Origin: a virus
DNA: 34,270 bases
IMG/VR virus record: IMGVR_UViG_3300025840_000116
Span: 1 to 34,270 of that record
Reading direction: 5' to 3' (one strand)
The position numbers and the translations under genes were made by a program. Shown one piece after another: positions 27,384 through 34,270 of the stretch (its first letter is position 1; every line of letters starts with the position of its first letter). Under the pieces are notes generated by a model, which was not told the origin of the DNA, searched no databases, and saw only the letters and a list, made by a program, of their open reading frames with translations.

Positions 27384-29396
27384 TTAAACGTATGTGACTT
27401 TTACAGTAGCATTACCGGCTGTTGCACCGTAATGATTGATTCTGAAGTTTACTTCTAATTCATCTGTATTAGAAGAAGGCCATACATATTCTGGATTTGT
27501 TATGTATCCACCTGCTGAGCCAGGATCATTGTCGTCCTGTCCATGTAGGAAATCTGTATCTACTGTGGTACCAACTTCCATTGTGGTTTCTTGTGAACCA
27601 CCTGTAAATGCTGTGTGTACTTCTACACTAACACTTTGTATTTTACCACCGGGTGATACATTACCTAAGTCATAATTTGTACTGTTACCAAATCCTCCTA
27701 TAGGTGCTGTTACATTGTATGTGAGCGTCTGTGCGTCGGTATTAGCACTATCCTGATCACTTACCTTAGTCCAGGCACTACCATCCCATAAATACAATGC
27801 CCATTCACCTACACCGTTATCAATAACGTATGCTTGGTCACCTGTTGTAGGTGATAATGAATTTCTTGAACTTATATCTGAAACAACTGTAACACTAGCA
27901 CTTCTAATACCTTGTTCAACATTCATTGCTAATGGAAACATACCATTGTGTACACTGAATATACCTGCATTGTTTTCAAAATTACCTGTGCTATCAAATA
28001 TATCAATTGGGCCACCATCTGTCCTAGTAAGTTTTAATTTGCTACCTGTACTTGCTGATGTAAATGAAGGCAGTCCTGACACATTACTTGAACCCACATA
28101 AGGATTACCATTGCTGTCATTGGTATTAGCAAAAATGTTTATAGCATTACCGTTTGCTTCACTCAGTGTTAATTCACTACTAGTAAATGTAGCAGTCAAA
28201 TTAGGAATACTTGCGGCATTTATATCTGTTGCCATGTCTTCTGGAATAGCAACTGCTATACCGTAAGCGGCCTGCCCTGCGGCATTAGTAGTAAAGTTTA
28301 CTGTTGTATTACCACTACCGCCATTAAAAATAGCACTAAAGGTTGTATAACCGCCAACTAGTCCGTATGCTGTTCCACTAGCACTCGAAGTCACAGTTGT
28401 TGGTGCTGGTGATTCACTTGCTACTATACTTGTTCCACTTAGTCCATTAATTTGGCTAACAGTTTCTGCTAATGTACTACTAAATCCTGCACCATTAAAT
28501 GTATGACTGACACCATTAAATTTAACTACTGTACCGTCTGGTACTGTTGGATTGATTGCTGTACCAATTGTGCTTGTTTCTACAGCATTAGCAATCTTTA
28601 AGAACATTATTTTACCTGTATCGGATGTAGTTAAATCTCCATCCGTATCTGCGTAAATAAAGTCTCCTGCTGAACCAGGTATTGCTGGTACAAAGTCTAT
28701 AATTCTATTGTTAGGTGATACCATAAACGCATCTGGACCCGGTCCGCTTTCAACTACAACACCAAAACTCTTACTAACAAGAGCGGCATTAGCCTTAACA
28801 AATGAACCGGTATCACTAACAGCAATAACATCACCTATAGAAAAACCATGTGCTGTCTTTTCTAGTAAGTAATTTAATTGTGGGTTTAAGTATTGAAATC
28901 TGCTATTAACGTTAGCATAGAAGTCTGAACTAACTATGCCACTTGGTAGTGGATCTAACATTGGATGTCCACTTTCGTTTAATGTGAATATAACACAACT
29001 ACCAGTATTAAATATACCGTTACCTGTATTACTTTTAAATGTGTTATAACGTGCAACATCTTCTACTTCGCATGTAACACTTGTAGAACTTTTAGAAGTT
29101 ACTGAAATAATTTTAAGACATTGTCCAGATGTTGCTCCTGCTATCCAGTCGCCGACAGTAACATCAAGTCCGTTAAACTCTCTGTCTTTTCTTGTTAAGT
29201 GAGAACCATGTGCTTGTGATGTAACAGTAAATGTAATAGTCCATTGATAATTTTTTGGTGATGAACCACCTGAGTACCATCTGTCTGCTGAGCCATTTGC
29301 GTGTGCCCATAGTGTCTTACCAGTAATACTTGTTACATTAACACCTAAAACTTTGTTGGGTACATTGAGTTCTATTTGACTAGTCTTATAAGACAT
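27384..29396 (-). CDS. Virion fibre or adhesin-like protein, 670 residues
   Basis: A beta-rich, Ser/Thr/Gly/Asn-rich protein with no enzyme motif. It starts MSYKTSQIELNVPNKVLGVN and contains an early domain with many aromatic residues (ADRWYSGGSSPKNYQW) and later short repeats of the fibre type (NFTTNAAGQAAYGIAVAIPE). It is 4 bases from the collagen-like gene, with which it is co-transcribed, and has GGAG in a GGAGTAATACTATG start context. Position and composition fit a tail fibre or its neighbour; exact role unknown. Confidence 0.83.
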   Translation of the reverse strand: MSYKTSQIELNVPNKVLGVNVTSITGKTLWAHANGSADRWYSGGSSPKNYQWTITFTVTSQAHGSHLTRKDREFNGLDVTVGDWIAGATSGQCLKIISVTSKSSTSVTCEVEDVARYNTFKSNTGNGIFNTGSCVIFTLNESGHPMLDPLPSGIVSSDFYANVNSRFQYLNPQLNYLLEKTAHGFSIGDVIAVSDTGSFVKANAALVSKSFGVVVESGPGPDAFMVSPNNRIIDFVPAIPGSAGDFIYADTDGDLTTSDTGKIMFLKIANAVETSTIGTAINPTVPDGTVVKFNGVSHTFNGAGFSSTLAETVSQINGLSGTSIVASESPAPTTVTSSASGTAYGLVGGYTTFSAIFNGGSGNTTVNFTTNAAGQAAYGIAVAIPEDMATDINAASIPNLTATFTSSELTLSEANGNAINIFANTNDSNGNPYVGSSNVSGLPSFTSASTGSKLKLTRTDGGPIDIFDSTGNFENNAGIFSVHNGMFPLAMNVEQGIRSASVTVVSDISSRNSLSPTTGDQAYVIDNGVGEWALYLWDGSAWTKVSDQDSANTDAQTLTYNVTAPIGGFGNSTNYDLGNVSPGGKIQSVSVEVHTAFTGGSQETTMEVGTTVDTDFLHGQDDNDPGSAGGYITNPEYVWPSSNTDELEVNFRINHYGATAGNATVKVTYV

Positions 29397-29400
29397 AGTA

Positions 29401-32400
29401 TTACTCCGCCATCACAAACGTTATCCAAGCATGGGTGCTTGTTCCAAACGATCTACTTGCTCCTGTAATGGCTTCTGATACTTTTAAGTCAACATTAGCA
29501 TCTGTAGAGAAACTACCAAATGCTGTTGGTGATCCGCTACTTCCACCACCGTCTACAGTTCTAGTAGTCCAGTCTCCGCTTACTGCGTTCATGCTATACT
29601 TGTTTGAAGCATACTGATAACCATGAGCCATAATTGCTACTGGCGGATAATCAAATCCTGTGAATTGAACTTCTAATTCAGCACCTGCGGCACTTGTAAT
29701 TGTTGTAGCATTAATGCCTGCTGTGACATTTGATATACTTGTTAATTCGCCTGATGTGTTATAATTTAATTTTAATCTTTCGTATGTGTTACCACGTGTT
29801 ACTGCGCCGCCACCGCCACCGCTAATTGTAATTGTTTTAGTTGCGCCTGATCCAGATGCAACAACACCCGAACCTACAAAATTAAGAGTTGAAGCCGCTG
29901 TTGCTAATGATGAACCTTCGTCTTGTACAGTAATAGCACTACCACTACCTGCTGGTCCTGTTGGTCCAGTTGCACCTGCTGGTCCTGTTGGACCTGCTAC
30001 TGTACTTGCTTCACCTTTTTGTCCTTTATCACCTGCTGGTCCTTGTGCACCATCTGATCCTGTAGAACCATCTGCACCTGCTGAACCCTGTGGTCCAGTA
30101 TCACCTTTTTGTCCTTTATCACCTGTGGGTCCTGTTGGGCCACCTAATTCACCTTTGTCGCCCTTACTTCCTGTTGGACCAGTACCACCTACATTTCCTT
30201 GAGGTCCTGTTGGTCCAGTTGCTCCAACTGTTCCTTGTGGTCCTACCTCACCCTTAGTACCCTGTCCACCTTGTGGTCCAGTAGCACCTTGAGGTCCTAA
30301 TTCTCCTTTTTGTCCTTTTGCACCATCATTACCAGCATCACCCTGTGGGCCTTGTGGTCCTGTGGCACCTTTGTCTCCAGTGGCTCCTTGTGGTCCTGTT
30401 GGTCCTGCTACTGTACTATCAGCACCAGTATCTCCTTTGTCTCCTTGTGGACCTGCTGGTCCAGTTACACCAACTTCGCCTTTTGCTCCTGCTGGACCTT
30501 GTGGTCCTGCTACTGTACTATCAGCACCAGTATCTCCTTTGTCTCCTTGTGGTCCTGCTGGTCCAGTTGGACCTGCTACACTACTATCAGCACCAGTGGC
30601 TCCTTGTTGTCCTTTATCACCTTGAGGTCCTGTTGGTCCTTGTGGTCCTGTTGGTCCAGTTGCGCCTTGTGGTCCAGTTACACCAACTTCGCCTTTTGCT
30701 CCATCGCTACCTACATTTCCTTGTGGTCCAATTTCGCCTTTTGCTCCATCGCTACCTGCTGGTCCAGTTGCACCAGTTGGGCCTGTAGCACCTGTATTGC
30801 CTTGAGCACCTTTATCTCCAGTATTACCAGCAACACCTTGTGCTCCTTGGTCACCCTTTTGACCTGCGGCTCCATCTGCTCCTGCTGGACCAGTATTACC
30901 TATAGTACCTTGTGGTCCAGTGGCTCCTGTTGCGCCAGCCTCTCCTACTTCACCTTTTTGTCCTTTTGCTCCGTCACTACCTGCTGGACCAGTTGCTCCA
31001 GTATCGCCTTTAACGCCTGCGCCACCGCCCCCAGTAGCATCGATTGTAATTGTTTGTGCATTGCTATCTGCTGATATTGTTGCATTAGCACCTGCTATAA
31101 ATGTTAATTGGTCTGCGGCTACATTTGCTACTACACTATTGCCACCTTGTACACTAACAGTTTTAAATGCTTCGCTGACACTACCGCCACCGCCACCTGA
31201 ACCTGTGTTATTAATTGTAATAGTATCAGTACTTGCATCAGCAGTAATTGAAATGCCACTACCTGCCGCAATGTTTAATGTATCTTGATTGTTTTCTGCA
31301 ATAATTAAATCTTGACCAGCAACACTGATATTTTTAAATATACCGTCATTTAATTGAGTATTATTAATTGTTACTGTATCGCCAGTGACTACTGTTGTTA
31401 TTCCTGTGCCACCAACAATATTAAATGTATCGTCTTTGGCACTAGCATCTGTAGAACCTGAATCGCCTGTAAAACTCTTATAATATCTTAATGCAGATAC
31501 ATTAGAACTAATTGCTGTATTAACTTCTGCTTTAGTATACTTGTCAATGCTACTGTCGTTTAGTGTAGCATCTATTGTAATTGTATCTGTACCTGGGTTA
31601 GCAGTAAAACTTACATTACTACCGCTAACTAAATTAAGTGTATCGTTATTATTGTCTGCAATAAGAAGAGTGCCATCTGCACTAACGTTTTTAAATACAC
31701 CTGTGATAGCATCTGTTTTTGAAATCTGTATAGTATTGTTAGCAGTATATTGATTTATACCAATACCTGTTCCACCTTCAAATCTAATTGCGTGGGTGGC
31801 ACTTGCGGCACTGATTGTGTTTGCTGAACCAACACTAGTAACTGTGCTTATAGCATTTTGTAATTGTGCTGATGCAATATTGGCATCAACTTCTGCTTTG
31901 CTGTAAACACCTAAATTTGTTCTTGCTGTTGCGGCATTTGGTAAGTCACTTAAATTATTTGTTTTAATAACTGCGTTGGCTAATGTTGCCGCTGTAATAA
32001 TAGTTGAGCCATCTTCTAATCTAATGGCCGCATCTGCTGTTCCTCTAAATCTGTTTGCAAATATATTTAAATATTTGTAATTGCTGTTTCCAATGTCATA
32101 TGACATTGTGGTATCTGGTGCACTTGTGGCACTCTTAGGAATATAATTTGCTAAGTTGGCACTAAGTTGACTTGCACTTATACCACCTGTATTTAGAGTA
32201 GTCCAACTAACTGCACCTGAACCATTGGTTACAAGTACTTGCCCGTTTGTACCATCTGAAGTCGGTAATGTAAATACATTTGCAACTGTTAAACTTCTGT
32301 TTTGGTTTATCTTTAATGCAGGTGTTGTGCTACTTGCACTACCTACATAAAATACAGTACTGTTTGCACTTCTAACTTCTATATGTCCATCACTGCTTTT

Positions 32401-32916
32401 TGTTTGTAATAATAAACTATGTTGTGAACTAAGTTCTACATCTGCGGCATCGTTTGAACTAATAACAAATCTTGTTTTAGAATCAAATCCTGCACTTTGA
32501 CTGTGTGTAGGATAGTTTGCGTTATTTAATACACCTGCGTATGCTGTGATATTAGCATTATCACCAAAGTTTCTACCTGAGAAGATATTTGTATTGCCAT
32601 TCACATTGTGAATGCTTAATGGTGTTGGTAGTGTATATGCTGTTGAGGAAACAGTAATAACGTTTGCAGATTCAGTTACAGTAGTTGCACCTGAGCCTTG
32701 TATCTTTTTAAAGTTTAATTGTGAACCGTCTTTTGCTGAGAATAAGCCTATTCCAGAAGCACCTACATTGCTACCACCTGTAACGGCGGCGTTTGCATCT
32801 GCAGAAACACTATCTTGTGCTACAAAAATTCCTTGCGTAGAATCGTAAACTAGGATCTGATTATCGGTGATCCCGTCTATATTAAAAGTTAAATTATCTC
32901 CTGTTACATTTGGCAT
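29401..32916 (-). CDS. Collagen-like tail-fibre protein, 1171 residues
   Basis: The largest gene. Residues 1-630 are beta modules with recurring blocks such as [20 protein letters not shown]...TITINNTG (about four variants) and the classic fibre repeat [20 protein letters not shown]. Residues about 634-990 (29945-31017) are nearly continuous Gly-X-Y triplets ([15 protein letters not shown]), broken by four copies of an STVA/SSVA four-residue insertion. Residues 991-1171 are a globular C-terminal domain ([18 protein letters not shown] to [10 protein letters not shown]), likely the tip. Late promoter 32948-32955. Collagen-like stalks form triple helices and trimeric fibres. Many Y-position lysines (GxKGE) are visible. 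Confidence 0.92.
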   Translation of the reverse strand: MPNVTGDNLTFNIDGITDNQILVYDSTQGIFVAQDSVSADANAAVTGGSNVGASGIGLFSAKDGSQLNFKKIQGSGATTVTESANVITVSSTAYTLPTPLSIHNVNGNTNIFSGRNFGDNANITAYAGVLNNANYPTHSQSAGFDSKTRFVISSNDAADVELSSQHSLLLQTKSSDGHIEVRSANSTVFYVGSASSTTPALKINQNRSLTVANVFTLPTSDGTNGQVLVTNGSGAVSWTTLNTGGISASQLSANLANYIPKSATSAPDTTMSYDIGNSNYKYLNIFANRFRGTADAAIRLEDGSTIITAATLANAVIKTNNLSDLPNAATARTNLGVYSKAEVDANIASAQLQNAISTVTSVGSANTISAASATHAIRFEGGTGIGINQYTANNTIQISKTDAITGVFKNVSADGTLLIADNNNDTLNLVSGSNVSFTANPGTDTITIDATLNDSSIDKYTKAEVNTAISSNVSALRYYKSFTGDSGSTDASAKDDTFNIVGGTGITTVVTGDTVTINNTQLNDGIFKNISVAGQDLIIAENNQDTLNIAAGSGISITADASTDTITINNTGSGGGGGSVSEAFKTVSVQGGNSVVANVAADQLTFIAGANATISADSNAQTITIDATGGGGAGVKGDTGATGPAGSDGAKGQKGEVGEAGATGATGPQGTIGNTGPAGADGAAGQKGDQGAQGVAGNTGDKGAQGNTGATGPTGATGPAGSDGAKGEIGPQGNVGSDGAKGEVGVTGPQGATGPTGPQGPTGPQGDKGQQGATGADSSVAGPTGPAGPQGDKGDTGADSTVAGPQGPAGAKGEVGVTGPAGPQGDKGDTGADSTVAGPTGPQGATGDKGATGPQGPQGDAGNDGAKGQKGELGPQGATGPQGGQGTKGEVGPQGTVGATGPTGPQGNVGGTGPTGSKGDKGELGGPTGPTGDKGQKGDTGPQGSAGADGSTGSDGAQGPAGDKGQKGEASTVAGPTGPAGATGPTGPAGSGSAITVQDEGSSLATAASTLNFVGSGVVASGSGATKTITISGGGGGAVTRGNTYERLKLNYNTSGELTSISNVTAGINATTITSAAGAELEVQFTGFDYPPVAIMAHGYQYASNKYSMNAVSGDWTTRTVDGGGSSGSPTAFGSFSTDANVDLKVSEAITGASRSFGTSTHAWITFVMAE
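29945..31017 (-). repeat. Gly-X-Y collagen-coding tract with internal DNA repeats
   Basis: About 357 codons of Gly-X-Y. Within it a 50-base identical segment occurs at 30401-30450 and 30503-30552, exactly 102 bases (34 codons) apart, coding for the same GADSTVAGP break and flanking triplets. This is the sort of repeat that grows and shrinks by recombination. Apparent plus-strand reading frames here are complement artefacts. Confidence 0.85.
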
Positions 32917-32947
32917 AGTATTCCTATTCTAATTTGCAATTATAATG

Positions 32948-32955
32948 TATTTATC
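32948..32955 (-). promoter_or_regulatory. T4-late-like promoter GATAAATA
   Basis: Minus-strand GATAAATAC, 31 bases upstream of ATG 32916, with AGGA and the ATACTATG start context in the leader. It drives the collagen-like fibre and the gene after it. Confidence 0.85.
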
Positions 32956-32967
32956 AACAAAGTTGAT

Positions 32968-33327
32968 TTAATTGCTTAATAAAATTTGTGAGATACTACC
33001 GTATGATAAGTCATATGTACTGCCATCGCCGACTCCTGCTCTATCAAGAACGGCTCTTAGGTATACATAGTTACCTTTGAATGTGTGAATTTCTGTGCCT
33101 GTGGTTGCAGATGTCTTTTCAATTAACTTAATATCACCCCAATCGGCTGATCCTGGTGTTAATGATAGTGTACCTTGTAGTTTAATCTTACCTACAAAAG
33201 CATTTAATTTTACACTAACGGAATGAATACCGTCCGTGTAACCGAAATAACTGTCTGCTTTGATATTGTTGCCAGTTAAATCCATATTATCACTGGAGTT
33301 TCCTAGCATTTCTAATGTTCTTCTCAT
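32968..33327 (-). CDS. Small virion-like protein, 119 residues
   Basis: ATG 33325-33327 with GAGG about 8 bases upstream; an in-frame TTG at 33339 is less likely. The protein is MRRTLEMLGNSSDNMDLTGN, then beta strands (VSVKLNAFVGKIKLQGTLSL, GNYVYLRAVLDRAG) and a tail ISQILLSN. Its own late promoter (33343-33350) fits a virion component. The strand pattern LQGTLSL...YLRAVLD resembles small beta-sandwich proteins found next to phage fibres. Function unknown. Confidence 0.8.
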   Translation of the reverse strand: MRRTLEMLGNSSDNMDLTGNNIKADSYFGYTDGIHSVSVKLNAFVGKIKLQGTLSLTPGSADWGDIKLIEKTSATTGTEIHTFKGNYVYLRAVLDRAGVGDGSTYDLSYGSISQILLSN

Positions 33328-33342
33328 AAGTAGCCTCAATTG

Positions 33343-33350
33343 TATTTATC
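33343..33350 (-). promoter_or_regulatory. T4-late-like promoter GATAAATA
   Basis: Minus-strand GATAAATAC, start near 33337 and a leader of about 10 bases to ATG 33327. Confidence 0.8.
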
Positions 33351-33376
33351 TCAATAAGGCTGTTATGAGAATGTTG

Positions 33377-33850
33377 CTAAACTTGTTCTAATCTTTCCAT
33401 TAAACGTTCAGCACGGTTAGTAACTTGTTTATGCCATCTACTATCTCTACCTTCTACTGCGGCAGTTTTCCAATCGCCTTCTACGATTGCGGCATGCATT
33501 TTTTTAAACTTACTAAGTCTTGTTCTGCCCATATTGAACATCATATTAACCAAGATTTGCTGGACTTCGTCTGGTAAGTCTCCAAATACCCCTTCTTCGT
33601 ATAGCAACTCACACTCAGATATTGCTGTGTCGAGGTCTCTTTCAAAACATTCTTTAACACGTTCTTCTGATACTGGTGTGCCAACCTCCGCTCCATGCTC
33701 TGGATCGGTGTCGAGGACCAAATGGCCCACTCCGAAAGTCGGGTATCCCAAGTGGTCGAGGTAGACTTCATTGACTACTCCTTCATCTATTTTGAGTTGC
33801 TCAAATACAGCATCTCTATCTAACTTTGTGTCTCTTCCAAATAATCCCAT
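33377..33850 (-). CDS. T4-type lysozyme (GH24 endolysin)
   Basis: A 157-residue lysozyme that cuts peptidoglycan. The catalytic set is visible: E23 in KIDEGVV, D32 in YLDHLG and T38 in GYPTFGVGHL, the same spacing as T4 E11, D20 and T26. Conserved later blocks include VQQILVNMMFNMGRTRLSKF and the C-terminal helix. N-terminal MGLFGRDTKLDR replaces the T4 start; no signal peptide, so it needs a holin, or it acts as a virion-associated enzyme. Start overlaps the upstream stop as TAATG; late box at 33893-33900. Confidence 0.96.
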   Translation of the reverse strand: MGLFGRDTKLDRDAVFEQLKIDEGVVNEVYLDHLGYPTFGVGHLVLDTDPEHGAEVGTPVSEERVKECFERDLDTAISECELLYEEGVFGDLPDEVQQILVNMMFNMGRTRLSKFKKMHAAIVEGDWKTAAVEGRDSRWHKQVTNRAERLMERLEQV

Positions 33851-34270
33851 TATAATTCCTCTGTTGTGATTTGTTCTAATTCACTTAGTATGTATTTATA
33901 AATTTCTTCATGACCTGCTTCATTAGGATGGTCATCACCATTACCCTCTACTAGATGACCACTAGCAGTTAATTCTGGATCGCCTATAATATTACACAAG
34001 GGTTTTGCAAAATATGGAGTAATGTGTTCATACTGTGGAATACATTTTTCACTCATTGCCATTAACAGTAACTTTATACCTTTTGCTTTACATAAACTTT
34101 TTAAGTTATTACATAGTCCTAATATATGCATGTCTCTGTCTGCAGAACTTGAAAGCATTTGGTCGTTGTAAATTCTTAGTTTATGATAATACTTGTCCTC
34201 AATTGTTTGACTTTCGTCATTTAGGTATGTAAAATCTTTTTGCAGTTTGAACCCTTCTCCTTCTATAATA
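33850..34270 (-). CDS. SGNH/GDSL-hydrolase-like protein, 5' end beyond window
   Basis: The frame is open from stop 33850-33852 to the right edge, so the N-terminus is missing; about 139 codons are visible. The C-terminal block GDDHPNEAGHEEIYKYI carries the D-x-x-H pair of the SGNH catalytic triad (block V, DxxHP then GH), preceded by GIKLLLMAMSEKCIP, a strand and oxyanion-type region. These enzymes cleave esters on sugars and lipids. Its place next to lysozyme in a late block suggests a cell-wall or capsule esterase; a virion role is possible. Confidence 0.8.
   Translation of the reverse strand, partial: IIEGEGFKLQKDFTYLNDESQTIEDKYYHKLRIYNDQMLSSSADRDMHILGLCNNLKSLCKAKGIKLLLMAMSEKCIPQYEHITPYFAKPLCNIIGDPELTASGHLVEGNGDDHPNEAGHEEIYKYILSELEQITTEEL
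33893..33900 (-). promoter_or_regulatory. T4-late-like promoter TATAAATA
   Basis: Minus-strand TATAAATAC inside the 3' part of the hydrolase gene, about 43 bases before the lysozyme ATG 33850. It would let lysozyme be expressed late independently. Confidence 0.65.

Noticed and set aside
30401-30552. Repeats considered as CRISPR-like or recombination site
   Set aside because: They stay in frame and encode collagen triplets; no spacer structure.
29786-31288. Long plus-strand open frames opposite the collagen-like gene
   Set aside because: They are the complement of Gly-X-Y repeats (rows of Cys/Trp/Ser or Pro/Val), lack ribosome sites and follow the repeat, so they are shadows.

Overview
The window looks like a piece of a large, AT-rich, T4-like marine bacteriophage (a myovirus of the cyanophage/pelagiphage type). 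The evidence is a T4-type family B DNA polymerase, a T4-type RNase H, a probable gp45-like sliding clamp, a probable DsbA-like late-transcription factor, a T4-type lysozyme, several large fibre-like virion proteins, dense overlapping genes (many ATGA or TAATG junctions), and T4-late-like promoters (GATAAATAC). The host cannot be named from sequence alone. I saw no photosynthesis genes, tRNA genes, integrase, insertion sequence or CRISPR array. Almost everything is on the minus strand; only two genes, each behind its own late-type promoter, are on the plus strand.

Layout from right to left, the direction of most transcription. (1) 34270-25391 is a late block: an SGNH-hydrolase-like protein (cut by the window edge), a T4-type lysozyme, a small virion-like protein, a 1171-residue collagen-like fibre, and two more fibre-like proteins, ending at a strong UUCG-loop terminator (25391-25416). 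Four late promoters lie in this block. (2) 25384-23307 holds a HAD-type phosphatase and three conserved small proteins, with two sigma70-type promoters. (3) 22652-23320 is a plus-strand Fe(II)/2OG-dioxygenase-like gene, divergent from a fibre gene that is followed by an EF-hand membrane protein. (4) 19803-13391 is a replication operon: DsbA-like regulator, an unknown protein, DNA polymerase, clamp, then a DpdA-type transglycosylase that would insert 7-deazaguanine bases into DNA, then two unknowns. (5) 13388-7464 is an accessory operon: glycosyltransferase, membrane protein, outer-membrane beta-barrel, cold-shock protein, QueD-like enzyme, two sulfotransferase-like paralogues, Hc1-like protein, GalE-like epimerase. 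(6) 7462-1731 is a metabolism and replication operon: phosphoribosyltransferase, FolE, QueE, secreted protein, zinc-ribbon microprotein, RNase H, small unknowns, glutaredoxin. (7) 1-929 holds small genes plus a 43-codon plus-strand late gene with its own terminator.

The main functional theme is 7-deazaguanine DNA modification: FolE, a QueD-like protein, QueE and DpdA are present but spread over three early operons, and no QueC is in the window. A second theme is envelope or virion sugar chemistry: GalE, a GT-B glycosyltransferase, twin sulfotransferases, a secreted protein and an outer-membrane protein, possibly linked to a collagen-like fibre and a 2OG dioxygenase. A third theme is regulatory: early promoters share AGGTTGAC-N16/17-TATAAT, and in three of them, plus one late promoter, the predicted transcription start falls on the A of the ATG, implying leaderless mRNAs.
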